From contig NZ_PGFA01000006.1 of the NCBI RefSeq assembly GCF_002797555.1, positions 1 through 64,000 of the forward strand: DNA of 64,000 nucleotides, given 5' to 3'. Below, in pieces: positions 1 to 8,357 of this stretch. Origin of the DNA: Hymenobacter chitinivorans DSM 11115. GTDB lineage: Bacteria; Bacteroidota; Bacteroidia; Cytophagales; Hymenobacteraceae. Every line of letters starts with the position of its first letter. The stretch's first letter is position 1. The notes below the pieces were generated by a model that ran no database searches, was not told the origin of the DNA, and saw only the letters and a program-made list of their open reading frames with translations. Made by a program: the position numbers and the translations under genes.

Positions 1-345
1 TACGGCTCCTACACGGTGGTCGTCTCCGCCGGCGGCTGCGCGGCGGCTCCCTCGGCTGCTCTCGTCGTAAGCTCCAGTGTCAAGCCCCTGGCCGGTACTT
101 CGCTGTCCATCTTCCCCAACCCCACCAGCCAGAACACGGTGACGGTGGAGCTGAGCGGCTACACCAAGGCTACCGAGCTGAGCATCTTCAACAGCCTAGG
201 GCAGCTGGTGTACACCACCACGGCCCAGGGCAGCGCTGGCACCCGCCAGGTAACCCTGGAGTTCAACCATCAGCCGGCCGGCGTGTATACGCTGCGCGCC
301 AAGACGGACGGTGGCCTCGATGTTCGTCGTATCATCAAGGAATAA
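1..345 (+). CDS. C-terminal end of a T9SS-secreted protein (5' truncated by window)
   Basis: The frame is open from the first base, so this is the tail of a larger gene. The last 80 or so residues form a type IX secretion (Por) sorting domain: an FPNPT start, an alternating hydrophobic stretch with SIFNSLGQLVY, and a final G-VYTLRAKTDGG-RRIIKE. In this family the domain directs a folded protein through the outer membrane and is then removed. The part before it (residues 1-30) is a Gly/Ser/Val-rich linker that does not reveal the cargo's function. A strong hairpin terminator follows 20 bases after the stop. Confidence 0.9.
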   Translation, partial: YGSYTVVVSAGGCAAAPSAALVVSSSVKPLAGTSLSIFPNPTSQNTVTVELSGYTKATELSIFNSLGQLVYTTTAQGSAGTRQVTLEFNHQPAGVYTLRAKTDGGLDVRRIIKE

Positions 346-365
346 GCTCCTTGCTTACCATTTAG

Positions 366-399
366 AAAAGCCCCGCGGCCGTGCCGCGGGGCTTTTTTT
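366..399 (+). terminator. Rho-independent terminator
   Basis: GC-rich hairpin (GCCCCGCGGC / GCCGCGGGGC) followed by seven T residues, 20 bases after the T9SS cargo stop codon. Confidence 0.9.
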
Positions 400-483
400 A
401 TGCGCTGGTCCGGACCGGCCTACTACTGGCTCCGCAACGGCCCCGATGAGCAATTACCGCCCCGACTTGCGTAGCTTTACCGT

Positions 484-1074
484 ATGTCCGTCTTCCAGAC
501 TTACCTGCAGCTCGGGTTTTTTCATATTTTCAACCTGCAGGCCTACGACCACCTGGTGTTTCTGCTGGCCTTGTGCACCCCCTACGCCGCGGCCGAGTGG
601 CGCCGCGTGGTGGCCCTGGTGACGAGCTTTACCATTGGGCACTCCATTACGCTGGCCCTGGCCACGCTGGGTTTCGTGCAGTATAATCCCAAGCTGATTG
701 AGGTGCTAATTCCCGTCACTATTCTTGTTACCAGCCTGCTCAACCTGCGCCGGGCCAGCCAGAATACCCGCCGTCAGCCCCTGCTCTGGGCCGTGCCCAA
801 CCTGCTGGCCGCCGGCTTCGGCCTGATTCACGGCCTGGGCTTTTCCAGCTACCTGCGCCAGCTACTGGGCCAAAGCAGCCGCCCCCTGGCCGAGCTGCTG
901 GCTTTTAATATCGGCGTCGAACTGGGTCAGCTCCTGATTGTGGCTATTATCCTGCTCATAGGCTTCGTGGTGCTGCGGGCGGCGCGGGTAGCCCGGCGCG
1001 ACTGGATTTTGGTGGTCAGTGGGGCGGCGGGTGGTATTGCGCTGGTCCTGTTGCTGCAAAACCTTACGGGTTAA
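484..1074 (+). CDS. HupE/UreJ-family membrane protein
   Basis: 196 residues with about six hydrophobic segments. Family signatures are visible in order: an aromatic/His start with AYDHLVFLLAL (near 20-30), TSFTIGHSITLALA (near 48-61), FGLIHGLGFS (near 114-123) and FNIGVELGQ (near 140-148). HupE/UreJ proteins are inner-membrane proteins implicated in nickel or cobalt uptake, and Bacteroidota members of this subfamily are mostly uncharacterised; metal transport is therefore inference. It stands alone between a terminator and a metallopeptidase gene. A TAGCTTTA box just before the ATG (472-479) is one base off the Bacteroidota -7 element, but would give almost no leader, so its role is unclear. 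Confidence 0.85.
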   Translation: MSVFQTYLQLGFFHIFNLQAYDHLVFLLALCTPYAAAEWRRVVALVTSFTIGHSITLALATLGFVQYNPKLIEVLIPVTILVTSLLNLRRASQNTRRQPLLWAVPNLLAAGFGLIHGLGFSSYLRQLLGQSSRPLAELLAFNIGVELGQLLIVAIILLIGFVVLRAARVARRDWILVVSGAAGGIALVLLLQNLTG

Positions 1075-1194
1075 GAAACTATGCCCGGCTGATGCAGCGT
1101 TTGGCTGCCGCGGCTGTCTTTGACTTTCCGAGTGCCGTGCGCTAGCCCGTCCGGTACCATTTTCCTGATTTTTCGCTTCTATATGCTTGTTTCT

Positions 1195-3552
1195 ATGCTC
1201 AGAAACGTACTGCTGGCCGCGGGCCTGGCCACGCTGACGGCGGCCCCGCTGCTGGCCCAAAACACCAACTCCGGCACTGATAAGTTTCAGCAGCTCGACC
1301 AGCTGCTGCCCACGCCCAACTCCTTCCGTACGGCCTCCGGGGCCCCGGGCGCCGACTACTGGCAGCAGCGCGCCGACTACAACATCCGGGTGACGCTGGA
1401 TGACAACAAGCAGGCTATTACGGGCGCCGAGGACATTACTTACACCAACCTCTCGCCCGACGTGCTGACCTACCTCTGGGTGCAGCTCGACCAGAACATC
1501 CTCGACAAGAACTCCATTACCACCGCCACCCAGGTAGGTGAGGTGAAGGACAAAATGTCGTTTCAGGCCATGGAGTATTTGATGCGCTCCGACTTCGACG
1601 GCGGCTTCAAGATTGAGTCGGTGAAGCTCAAGGGCGGCAAAGCCCTGAAGCACACCATCAACCACACCATGATGCGCATCGACCTGCCCACGCCCCTGCG
1701 GCCCAAGCAGGCCGTGACCTTCAGCGTGGCCTGGCACTACAACATCAACGACCAGCTCAAAATCAGTGAGCGGAGCGGCTACGAGTTCTTCCCCGAAGAC
1801 AAGAACTACCTCTACGAAATTGCCCAGTTCTACCCCCGCATGGCCGTCTACAACGACGTGCGCGGCTGGCAGCACAAGCAGTTTCTGGGCAACGGCGAAT
1901 TCACGTTGCCCTTCGGCGACTACCGCGTGAGCATCACCGCCCCCGCCGACCACGTGGTGGGGGCTACCGGCGTGCTGCAGAATCCCGATCAGGTGCTGAC
2001 GGCCACCCAGCGCAAGCGCCTGGCCCAGGCCGCCGACTCGAAGAAGCCCGTGCTCATCGTGACGCAGATGGAAGCCGAGCAGGCTGAGCAGAAGCGCGTG
2101 AAAGGCACCAAAACCTGGACCTACGCCGCCAAAAACGTGCGTGACTTCGCCTGGGCCTCGTCCCGTAAGTTTATCTGGGACGCCATGGAAATCGAGCAGG
2201 CCGGCAAGCCCGTGCTGTGCATGAGCTACTACCCCAAGGAAGGCAACCCGCTGTGGGGCAAGTACTCGACCGAAGTCGTGGCCCACACCATCAAAACCTA
2301 CTCCAAGCACACCATCGACTACGAATACCCCGTAGCCATTTCGGTGCACGGCCCGGTGGGCGGCATGGAATACCCGATGATCTGCTTTAACGGCGGCCGG
2401 CCCGAGAAGGACGGCACCTACTCGGCCGACCGGAAATACGGGATGATTTCGGTGATTATCCACGAAGTAGGCCACAATTTCTTTCCCATGATTATCAACT
2501 CCGACGAGCGGCAGTGGACGTGGATGGACGAGGGCCTGAACACCTTCGTGCAGTACCTGACCGAGCAGGAGTGGGAACGAAACTACCCCTCGCGCCGCGG
2601 GGAGCCCAAGAACATTGTGGAGTACATGCGCACCGACAAGAGCCTGCAAACCCCGATTATGACCAACTCGGAGTCGGTGCTGCAGTTTGGGCCCAACGCC
2701 TACGCCAAGCCTGCCACAGGCCTGAACATCCTGCGCGAAACGGTGATGGGCCGGGAGCTGTTCGACCACGCCTTCAAAACCTACGCCCAGCGCTGGGCCT
2801 ACAAGCACCCCGAGCCGGCCGACTTCTTCCGCACCATGGAAGACGCTTCGGGCACCGACCTCGACTGGTTCTGGCGCGGCTGGTTCTACACCACCGACCA
2901 CACCGACCTCAGCATCGAGGGCGTGAAGTGGTACACCGTGGACTCGAAGAACCCTGAAATCGAGAATGCCAAGCGCCGCGAAATGCTCAACAGCGCCCCC
3001 CAGACCCTGAGCCAGCAGCGCAACCTGCAGGACATTCAGAAAACCCTGGTCGACGAAAAGCCCGAGCTCAAGGACTTCTACAACAACTTCGACCCCACCG
3101 CCACCACCGACGCCGATAAGGCCCGCTACCAGCAGTACGTTCAGTCGCTCAGCGAAGAACAGCGCAGCCGCCTCAACGCCGGCCTGCACTTCTACGAGCT
3201 GGACCTGCGCAACATCGGTGGTCTGACGATGCCCGTCATTGTGCAGATGACCTACGAGGACGGTAAAACCGAAGTGGTAAACATTCCGGCCGAAATCTGG
3301 CGCAAAAACAACGAGCACATCACCAAAGTCTTCATCACGCCCAAGCCTGTGGTGAGCTTCGCCCTGGACCCCTTCCAGGAAACGGCCGACACCGACTTGA
3401 GCAACAACAGCTTCCCGCGCAAGCTGGCGCCCTCGCGCTTCGAGCTGTATCAGCAGCAGCAGCAAGCCGCGCCCAACCCGATGCAGCAGCAAAGCACCTC
3501 CCAGCAAAACCGGCCCGCCGGGACTGGTAGCAGCACCGGCGGCACCAACTAA
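1195..3552 (+). CDS. M1-family metallopeptidase (secreted or periplasmic)
   Basis: Predicted zinc aminopeptidase-type enzyme. The start at 1195 gives a signal peptide of about 22 residues (MLRNVLLAAGL...LLAQ); an in-frame ATG at 1183 is an alternative. The catalytic set is visible: a GGMEYP motif (near 389-394, the counterpart of the M1 exopeptidase GAMEN loop), HEVGH at 423-427, and a second glutamate in WMDEGLN (Glu446) exactly 18 residues after the second His, matching HExxH-x18-E. The 785-residue length fits the long Bacteroidota M1 group. The C terminus is a Gln/Asn/Pro-rich low-complexity tail. Single gene, ended by a terminator. Substrate specificity cannot be read from the sequence. 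Confidence 0.93.
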   Translation: MLRNVLLAAGLATLTAAPLLAQNTNSGTDKFQQLDQLLPTPNSFRTASGAPGADYWQQRADYNIRVTLDDNKQAITGAEDITYTNLSPDVLTYLWVQLDQNILDKNSITTATQVGEVKDKMSFQAMEYLMRSDFDGGFKIESVKLKGGKALKHTINHTMMRIDLPTPLRPKQAVTFSVAWHYNINDQLKISERSGYEFFPEDKNYLYEIAQFYPRMAVYNDVRGWQHKQFLGNGEFTLPFGDYRVSITAPADHVVGATGVLQNPDQVLTATQRKRLAQAADSKKPVLIVTQMEAEQAEQKRVKGTKTWTYAAKNVRDFAWASSRKFIWDAMEIEQAGKPVLCMSYYPKEGNPLWGKYSTEVVAHTIKTYSKHTIDYEYPVAISVHGPVGGMEYPMICFNGGRPEKDGTYSADRKYGMISVIIHEVGHNFFPMIINSDERQWTWMDEGLNTFVQYLTEQEWERNYPSRRGEPKNIVEYMRTDKSLQTPIMTNSESVLQFGPNAYAKPATGLNILRETVMGRELFDHAFKTYAQRWAYKHPEPADFFRTMEDASGTDLDWFWRGWFYTTDHTDLSIEGVKWYTVDSKNPEIENAKRREMLNSAPQTLSQQRNLQDIQKTLVDEKPELKDFYNNFDPTATTDADKARYQQYVQSLSEEQRSRLNAGLHFYELDLRNIGGLTMPVIVQMTYEDGKTEVVNIPAEIWRKNNEHITKVFITPKPVVSFALDPFQETADTDLSNNSFPRKLAPSRFELYQQQQQAAPNPMQQQSTSQQNRPAGTGSSTGGTN

Positions 3553-3571
3553 GAGCAAACCATTACCGCAG

Positions 3572-3603
3572 AAAGGCCGGGCAATTTTGCCCGGCCTTTT
3601 TTT
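3572..3603 (+). terminator. Rho-independent terminator
   Basis: Hairpin AAAGGCCGGGC-AATTTT-GCCCGGCCTTT followed by T residues, 20 bases after the metallopeptidase stop. Confidence 0.9.
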
Positions 3604-3667
3604 GTGCTTGCAACCTATTCTGCCCCCGCCGGCTCTTACTCCGGAACCCTTCCCCAACTTCTCCACT

Positions 3668-4087
3668 ATGCGACACTCTCTACTTGCTGCTACCTTCGCG
3701 CTACCGCTGCTCACCCTGTCGGGCTGTGACCTCCGTAAGTGCGCTGACCCCGAACCCGCGCCGGCCTGCTACTCCGGCAAGGTAGTGGGGGCCGCCTGCA
3801 TGGATGGCCTGCTCATTGAAGTCGACGGCCAGTATGCCATTGGCAAGAACTATGGGCAATTCACCAACGTGGTAGCCGCCGTAAACCTGCTGGAACAGGC
3901 TACTCCCGAGCTTAAAATCGATGGCCAGGTAGTGCAGCCCGGGCAAACCATCTACTTCACCTACACGACCAGCCCCGGGGCTCGCGAAGCCTTTTGCCCC
4001 CAGAACACGGTGCCCCTGCCCATTCCGCACCTGGTGCTGAGCAACGTGGGTACTGCCGGGTGCGGCGTAGCTACCAAGGGTCAGTAG
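3668..4087 (+). CDS. Hypothetical lipoprotein
   Basis: 139 residues. The start at 3668 was chosen because it gives a clean lipoprotein signal: MRHSLLAATFALPLLTLSGC, with LSGC as the lipobox and the lipidated Cys at residue 20. An earlier in-frame start would put a long non-signal stretch in front. The mature part has several further Cys residues (DLRKCADPEPAPACYSG, VGAACMDG, EAFCPQN, TAGCG), so periplasmic disulfides are plausible. The fold is probably small and beta-rich. No specific family recognised. Flanked by terminators on both sides, so it is monocistronic. Confidence 0.75.
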   Translation: MRHSLLAATFALPLLTLSGCDLRKCADPEPAPACYSGKVVGAACMDGLLIEVDGQYAIGKNYGQFTNVVAAVNLLEQATPELKIDGQVVQPGQTIYFTYTTSPGAREAFCPQNTVPLPIPHLVLSNVGTAGCGVATKGQ

Positions 4088-4125
4088 ACCACTGAACGAC
4101 CACAGCACGTCTTTATAGATTCAGT

Positions 4126-4160
4126 AAAAAAGCGTCTGCCGCGAGTCAGACGCTTTTTTT
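4126..4160 (+). terminator. Rho-independent terminator
   Basis: Hairpin AGCGTCTG-CCGCGAGT-CAGACGCT followed by seven T residues after the lipoprotein gene. Confidence 0.9.
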
Positions 4161-4174
4161 GCTACTTTTCCCAC

Positions 4175-4522
4175 ATGACTACCTCTCCCATCCCCTTCCA
4201 GGTTACCGACTGGGCCCGGATTCCCGCCACTGAGCACCCCGGCGAAACCGGCGTGGCCTATTGGCGCACCTTGCAGCTGGGCAGCCTACGGGTGCGTATG
4301 GTGGAGTACTCGGCGGGCTACATGGCCGACCATTGGTGCCAGAAAGGCCATCTGCTGTTCGTCACCGAGGGCGAGCTGCTCACCGAGCTGGCCGACGGCC
4401 AAACGTTCCGCATGAGTGCGGGTATGTCGTACGAAGTATCGGATGAGCTCAGCTCCCACCGCTCTTCTACCGAGCACGGGGCCAAGCTTATTATCGTGGA
4501 TGGCAGCTTTCTGAGCAGCTAG
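4175..4522 (+). CDS. Small cupin, DHCW-motif cupin-fold protein
   Basis: 115 residues, a single cupin barrel. A conserved His/Cys segment, MADHWCQKGHLLFVTEGEL (near 50-68), corresponds to the family's named DHCW motif and the first metal-binding strand; the later SSHRSSTEHGAKLIIVDG carries further His residues. Proteins of this small family have no assigned reaction; metal-dependent small-molecule binding is only suggested by the fold. The gene starts a few bases after the preceding terminator, and a TACTTTTC box at 4162-4169 is close to the Bacteroidota -7 element. Confidence 0.82.
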   Translation: MTTSPIPFQVTDWARIPATEHPGETGVAYWRTLQLGSLRVRMVEYSAGYMADHWCQKGHLLFVTEGELLTELADGQTFRMSAGMSYEVSDELSSHRSSTEHGAKLIIVDGSFLSS

Positions 4523-4604
4523 GCCCAGCTCACCGATTCCGAAAAAACCGCTTACTTCCGGCCGGTAACTTTTCTGCCTACTTCTGACCACAACCAAAAA
4601 CGCT

Positions 4605-4979
4605 ATGGGAATTCTCGACGGCCTGCTGGGCAATGCATCCGAAAACGACGCGCAGGAGCTCCAGCAGGAGCTCACCCGCCTGCTGGCCACCGGCGAGCGG
4701 GTGGAAAAAGCCTACGCCATCATCCGCGACCAGATTATTTTCACCAACAAGCGCCTGATTCTGGTGGACAAACAAGGCGTGACGGGCAAAAAGCGTGAAA
4801 TCCTGAGCGTACCTTACCGCAGCATCGAGCGGTTCTCGATGGAAACCACCGGCCACTTCGACCTCGACGCCGAGCTCAAAATCTGGATCCGCGGCCAGGC
4901 CGAGCCCCTCACCAAAAACTTCCGCGACGACCAAAGCATCCACGACATCAGCCGCGCCCTGGCCGAGTACGCCTTGTGA
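4605..4979 (+). CDS. Bacterial PH-domain protein
   Basis: 124 residues, cytoplasmic, without a signal peptide or membrane segment. A helical start (GILDGLLGNASENDAQELQQ) is followed by a bacterial pleckstrin-like domain: IIRDQIIFTNKRLILVDKQG (near 40-59), SVPYRSIERFSMETTGHFD (near 70-88), an ELKIWIRG strand, and a closing helix SIHDISRALAEYAL. This matches the widespread bPH family, where the FTNKRL and PYRSI-F motifs are typical. Function unknown; these small proteins are often stress-related, but nothing here shows it. Its 3' end overlaps one arm of an inverted-repeat element. Confidence 0.85.
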   Translation: MGILDGLLGNASENDAQELQQELTRLLATGERVEKAYAIIRDQIIFTNKRLILVDKQGVTGKKREILSVPYRSIERFSMETTGHFDLDAELKIWIRGQAEPLTKNFRDDQSIHDISRALAEYAL

Positions 4980-5219
4980 GATGGTGAAATGGTGAGTTTT
5001 TTGTTCTGACAGCGCAGTCTGTGTCCTTGCGAGGCGCAAGCCGAAGCCATCCGTCCACTGCTAGCGACTACTAACCTTTTACCAAAAACCCTTTCCTACA
5101 TGCGTAGGAAAGGGTTTTTCACGTTAGAAAACTCGGCACATTTCCGAAAACGGACTGCTTCGCTTTGCTCGCCAGAAGGCGGAACGTTGAGCATCAACTC
5201 ACCAGTTCACCATCTCACA
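4975..5219. repeat. Intergenic element bounded by 22-bp inverted repeats
   Basis: The arm at 4975-4996 (containing GATGGTGAAATGGTGAG) is matched by its reverse complement at 5198-5219 with 20 of 22 bases. The left arm includes the stop codon of the PH-domain gene. Inside lie a REP-like segment (CTTGCGAGGCGCAAGCC, near 5025-5042) and a hairpin terminator at 5084-5119. Confidence 0.6.
5084..5119. terminator. Bidirectional terminator between convergent genes
   Basis: AAAAACCCTTTCCTAC-ATGC-GTAGGAAAGGGTTTTT: a near-perfect stem with an A-run on one side and a T-run on the other. It lies between the convergent PH-domain gene and NDH-2 gene. Confidence 0.88.
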
Positions 5220-5228
5220 AGTTCACCG

Positions 5229-6605
5229 CTACGCCGCCGGCGTCTGAATAGCGGGCGGGGTGGGATTGTATTGCGGGGTGCCGGTGGCGTGTTCGGCTTT
5301 TTTCTTGCCCTGGTCGTCTTTCACGTCGCGGCGGCTGAAAGGGCGGATAATGAGGCGCAGGGCCTGGTCGGAGCTGAAGTAGCTAAAGGCCCAGTCGACG
5401 AAGGCCACGACTTTGTTGCGGAAGCCCACGAGGGTCATCAAGTGCACGAAAAGCCAGGTAAACCAGCCTAGGATACCGCTGAAATGCACGTCCTTGGGCA
5501 AGTCCACCACGGCCTTGTTGCGGCTCACGATGGCCATTACGCCCTTGTTCTTGTAGACGAACGGCACCGGGGCCTGGCCTTTGATGATGCGTTGCAGGTT
5601 GTCGCCCAGCAAATCGGCCTGCTGCTGGGCCACGGGGGCCAGCATGGGCAGGCCCTTGGGCATATCTTCCGTTACCATGTTGGCCACGTCGCCGATGGCA
5701 AACACGTTGGTCATGCCCTGCACCTGGTTCCACTGGTTCACGTTGATGCGCTTGTTGCGGGCCACGATTTCCTCCGGAATGCCGGGCACGGCCGCCCCGT
5801 TGACACCGGCCGCCCAAATCAGGTTTTCGGTCGGAATAAACTCGGTATCGGAGTAGTAGGCCCGGCAGTTTTCGTAGCCCTTGATGTGGGTATTGAGCAC
5901 CACTTTCACGCCCAATTCCTCCATGTAGCGCATGGCATCCTGCTGCGACTTCACCGACATCGGCCCGAGCAGCTCGGCCCCGGCTTCCACCAGGATGATC
6001 TGCATCTTGCTCAAGTCCAGCTCGGGGTAGTCTTTGGGCAGCACGTGCTTGCGCATCTCGGCCAAGGAGCCGCTGATTTCGACGCCCGTCGGGCCGCCGC
6101 CCACCACCACGATGTTCATCAGGGCCTGCTTCTCCTCGGGGTTTTCGGTGAGCAGGGCCTTTTCAAAGTTCTGGAAGATAAAGCTGCGCAGGTTCAAGGC
6201 ATTCGGGATGCTCTTGATCTGCATGGCGTTTTTCTCCAGGCTTTCAATGCCGAAGAAGTTGGTCAACGAGCCCGTGGCCAGCACCAGGTAGTCGTAGTGG
6301 ATGTCGCCCACGCTGGTGTGGACCACGTTGGCAGCCGTATCCACGCGCTGCACGTCGGCCATGCGGTAGAAGAAATTCTTCTGGCCGGCGAAAATCTTGC
6401 GAATCGGGTAGGCAATGCTGTCGGCTTCCAGCGCGCCGGTGGCCACTTGGTAGAGCAGCGGCTGGAAGTTGTGGTAGTTGTTGCGGTCGACCACCACCAC
6501 CTGCACCGGCGCGTCGCGCAGGGATTTGGCCAGGCGCAGGCCCCCGAAACCACACCCCACAATCACGACGCGGGGCTGAGATGAAACCGGAAGATTCGTA
6601 TCCAT
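5229..6605 (-). CDS. ndh: NAD(P)/FAD-dependent oxidoreductase, type II NADH dehydrogenase (NDH-2)
   Basis: 458 residues from the ATG at 6605. It oxidises NADH and passes electrons to quinone at the inner membrane without pumping protons. It shows an N-terminal FAD fingerprint VVIVGCGFGGLRLAKSL (near 13-29), an NADH-binding fingerprint NIVVVGGGPTGVEISG (near 163-178), the second FAD contact FAIGDVANM, and a C-terminal amphipathic region GWFTWLFVHLMTLVGF of the kind that anchors NDH-2 to the membrane. Monocistronic. The genome also has the proton-pumping complex I (33.6-51.6 kb), so this is the non-coupled alternative entry for NADH electrons. Confidence 0.92.
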   Translation of the reverse strand: MDTNLPVSSQPRVVIVGCGFGGLRLAKSLRDAPVQVVVVDRNNYHNFQPLLYQVATGALEADSIAYPIRKIFAGQKNFFYRMADVQRVDTAANVVHTSVGDIHYDYLVLATGSLTNFFGIESLEKNAMQIKSIPNALNLRSFIFQNFEKALLTENPEEKQALMNIVVVGGGPTGVEISGSLAEMRKHVLPKDYPELDLSKMQIILVEAGAELLGPMSVKSQQDAMRYMEELGVKVVLNTHIKGYENCRAYYSDTEFIPTENLIWAAGVNGAAVPGIPEEIVARNKRINVNQWNQVQGMTNVFAIGDVANMVTEDMPKGLPMLAPVAQQQADLLGDNLQRIIKGQAPVPFVYKNKGVMAIVSRNKAVVDLPKDVHFSGILGWFTWLFVHLMTLVGFRNKVVAFVDWAFSYFSSDQALRLIIRPFSRRDVKDDQGKKKAEHATGTPQYNPTPPAIQTPAA

Positions 6606-6734
6606 AGGATTTTGCTGAAAGGAACGAGCCAAGGTAACCGCTTTTATATAGCGGCAATGGCATCCTTGGCCTTTACCCCAAAAGCACCGTTCTGGTTACC
6701 GTCCAGCTCCTGTATCGGGGCAGGCTAACCGCTT

Positions 6735-6775
6735 AAAAACCAGAAAGCCCGCGTTTCGGCGGGCTTTCTGGTTTT
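6735..6775 (-). terminator. Rho-independent terminator
   Basis: Long hairpin AACCAGAAAGCCCGC-GTTTC-GGCGGGCTTTCTGGTT with a T-run on the minus side, just after the end of the minus-strand gene at 6792. Confidence 0.9.
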
Positions 6776-6791
6776 GTTGGGGCGCGGCAGA

Positions 6792-7484
6792 TTAATAATC
6801 GACGCCTTCTTTCTTTTTGAATTCGCCCTGCTTGATCTGGTTGATGAGCTGCAGCCAGCTGAAGGGGTTCAGCAGCGGGTTGTTGGTTTGGGGCGTGGGC
6901 GCGGTACCCATGCGCCGGGCCTGGTCGTACTGCTGGTTTTGCATGGTCTGGCGGTAGTTGCCCATGCTGGTTACCGGCGCGTTGTTGAAAATGCGGCGCA
7001 GCACCTGCTCGTTGAGGTTGTCGGCCATGGCCGAGCCCCGCTCCTTGGGCAGCTTCAGAGCCAGGAAAGCCCGCTTAAACTCCTTTTCGGTGGCGTAGGG
7101 AAAGATGCGCACCTCGGGCAGAATGGTGGCGTCTTCCTTGAGCTGCACGATTACCGAGTAGCTCTGGCGCTGGTAGTCGGGCGGAATCACCACCGTTTGG
7201 TTGCGGTAGCCCAGGGAGCGAATCACGATACTGTCGCCGGTGAGCACCGGCAGCGAAAAGTAGCCGTAGGCATTGGTGGCCGTGCCGCGGCCGGCTTTGG
7301 GCACAAATACGGTGGCACCGGGCACGCCCAGCAAACTATCACCGGTGGCAATAATGCCGGTAAACTGCACCACGCGGCGCTGCCCCTGGGCCCGGGCCCG
7401 CGTGGGGCTCAGCCCCAGCAGCAGGACCACGATGACCAGCACCGCGACTAGCCAAGAAGAAGAAATTCGAACACTACCAGACAT
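6792..7484 (-). CDS. Carboxypeptidase-regulatory-like domain protein (exported)
   Basis: 230 residues from the ATG at 7484. An N-terminal signal/anchor (SSWLVAVLVIVVLLLGL, ending ARAQ near 34) is followed by a CarboxypepD_reg-like beta domain (near 42-120): FTGIIATGDSLLGVPGATVF, GTATNAYGYFSLPV, IVIRSLGYRNQTVVI, the same fold found at the N terminus of TonB-dependent receptors. The second half is helical (EKEFKRAFLALKLP) and matches a standalone Bacteroidota family that carries this domain without a barrel. No enzyme motif. Probably periplasmic or surface-associated; role unknown. Confidence 0.8.
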   Translation of the reverse strand: MSGSVRISSSWLVAVLVIVVLLLGLSPTRARAQGQRRVVQFTGIIATGDSLLGVPGATVFVPKAGRGTATNAYGYFSLPVLTGDSIVIRSLGYRNQTVVIPPDYQRQSYSVIVQLKEDATILPEVRIFPYATEKEFKRAFLALKLPKERGSAMADNLNEQVLRRIFNNAPVTSMGNYRQTMQNQQYDQARRMGTAPTPQTNNPLLNPFSWLQLINQIKQGEFKKKEGVDY

Positions 7485-7595
7485 ACAAGGCATTACAGAC
7501 TACAATAATACGGCTCTTTCAGAGGCAGAAGCCCGGGTTGGTGTAAATTTGTTCCCACCCGGGCCCCCGGGCCGGCTTCGCCTTTCAGACAAAAG

Positions 7596-7985
7596 ATGCG
7601 CCTAAAACACTTCAGCGTTGCATTTGGTCAACAACTATTCAAAGCTTTTGGTGACGACTCGCGGGTGCGCATCCTGCATTTGCTGTGGCGCAACCAGGAA
7701 ATGTGCATTTCCGACCTGGAACAGGTCTTGGACTTCACCCAAACCAAGACGTCCCGGCAATTATTGTATCTGAAAAATGCAGGTTTGGTGAATTTTCGGC
7801 GACTCGACAACTGGGCCTTCTACTTTATCAAGGACGAAGTAACCGATTTGGTGGTGCAGCTGTTGGCCCTGATGGAAAAGGACGCCCAGCTTCTGCACGA
7901 CCAGCAGATTTACCAGACGCTGTGGTCGAACCGCGAGCTGGCCGCGTACAAGCTCCAAAACCGCCGCTGGACCGGCATGCCCTAG
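7596..7985 (+). CDS. ArsR-type winged-helix transcription regulator
   Basis: 129 residues. Winged helix-turn-helix near residues 10-85: FGDDSRVRILHLLWRNQEMC, ISDLEQVLDFTQTKTSRQLLYLKNAGLV (recognition helix), then the wing RRLDNWAFYFI. The C-terminal helix carries LALMEKDAQLLHDQQIY. ArsR proteins usually repress next to a metal or redox gene; the next gene is a small ferredoxin-like protein 42 bases downstream, a possible partner. No clear metal-binding Cys pair is present: the single Cys28 sits near the classical alpha-3 site but without the CxC motif. Its effector is therefore unknown. Confidence 0.85.
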   Translation: MRLKHFSVAFGQQLFKAFGDDSRVRILHLLWRNQEMCISDLEQVLDFTQTKTSRQLLYLKNAGLVNFRRLDNWAFYFIKDEVTDLVVQLLALMEKDAQLLHDQQIYQTLWSNRELAAYKLQNRRWTGMP

Positions 7986-8027
7986 CCTGGTCGGTCGTCG
8001 GATTTGTTTCCCTTCGCAACTTTCTCC

Positions 8028-8345
8028 ATGACGCTGGCTTATCACCTGTTTGTGTGCAACAACCAAAAAGACGAAATCGGCAAGGACGTGGCCCGCGCCC
8101 TCAAGATTGAAATCAAGAAGCAGGGCCTCAAAAGCCTGCTGCTGGGCGGCGTGAAGCACAAAACCCGGGTCCAGACCTGCAACTGCCTCGACGTGTGTAA
8201 GCACTGCAAAAAGGGTCCGGGCGCGGCCGTCATCATTTACCCCGAAGGCACGCTCTACGGCGACGTGCGGCCCAAGGACGCGGCCGACATCGTGCAGAAT
8301 CATTTGCTCGACGGCCGGGTTGTAAAAAGACTATTGCTGGATTAA
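8028..8345 (+). CDS. Thioredoxin-like (2Fe-2S) ferredoxin domain protein
   Basis: 105 residues from the ATG at 8028; a TTG at 8004 would add eight residues without support. The fold is thioredoxin-like [2Fe-2S] ferredoxin: an opening strand YHLFVCNNQ, a helix, then NCLDVCKHCKKGPGAAVIIYPEG, which matches the second half of the cluster site and the following strand, and a closing helix DAADIVQNHL. In the family, four Cys hold the cluster. Here the usual second Cys after the first loop is absent, while extra Cys occur in TCNC and KHC, so cluster binding is not assured. It lies between an ArsR-type regulator and a HAD phosphatase, and the three may be co-transcribed. Confidence 0.75.
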   Translation: MTLAYHLFVCNNQKDEIGKDVARALKIEIKKQGLKSLLLGGVKHKTRVQTCNCLDVCKHCKKGPGAAVIIYPEGTLYGDVRPKDAADIVQNHLLDGRVVKRLLLD

Positions 8346-8357
8346 CCCCTCTTTCCC

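Noticed and set aside
862..3714. A very long open frame on the minus strand (about 950 codons) opposite the M1 peptidase
   Set aside because: It is the mirror of a real gene with strong third-position GC bias; it is rich in Val/Gly/His/Leu with no domain or signal, whereas the plus frame has a complete M1 active site.
4286..4690. A minus-strand frame across the cupin and PH-domain genes
   Set aside because: It runs opposite two well-supported genes, with no domain of its own.
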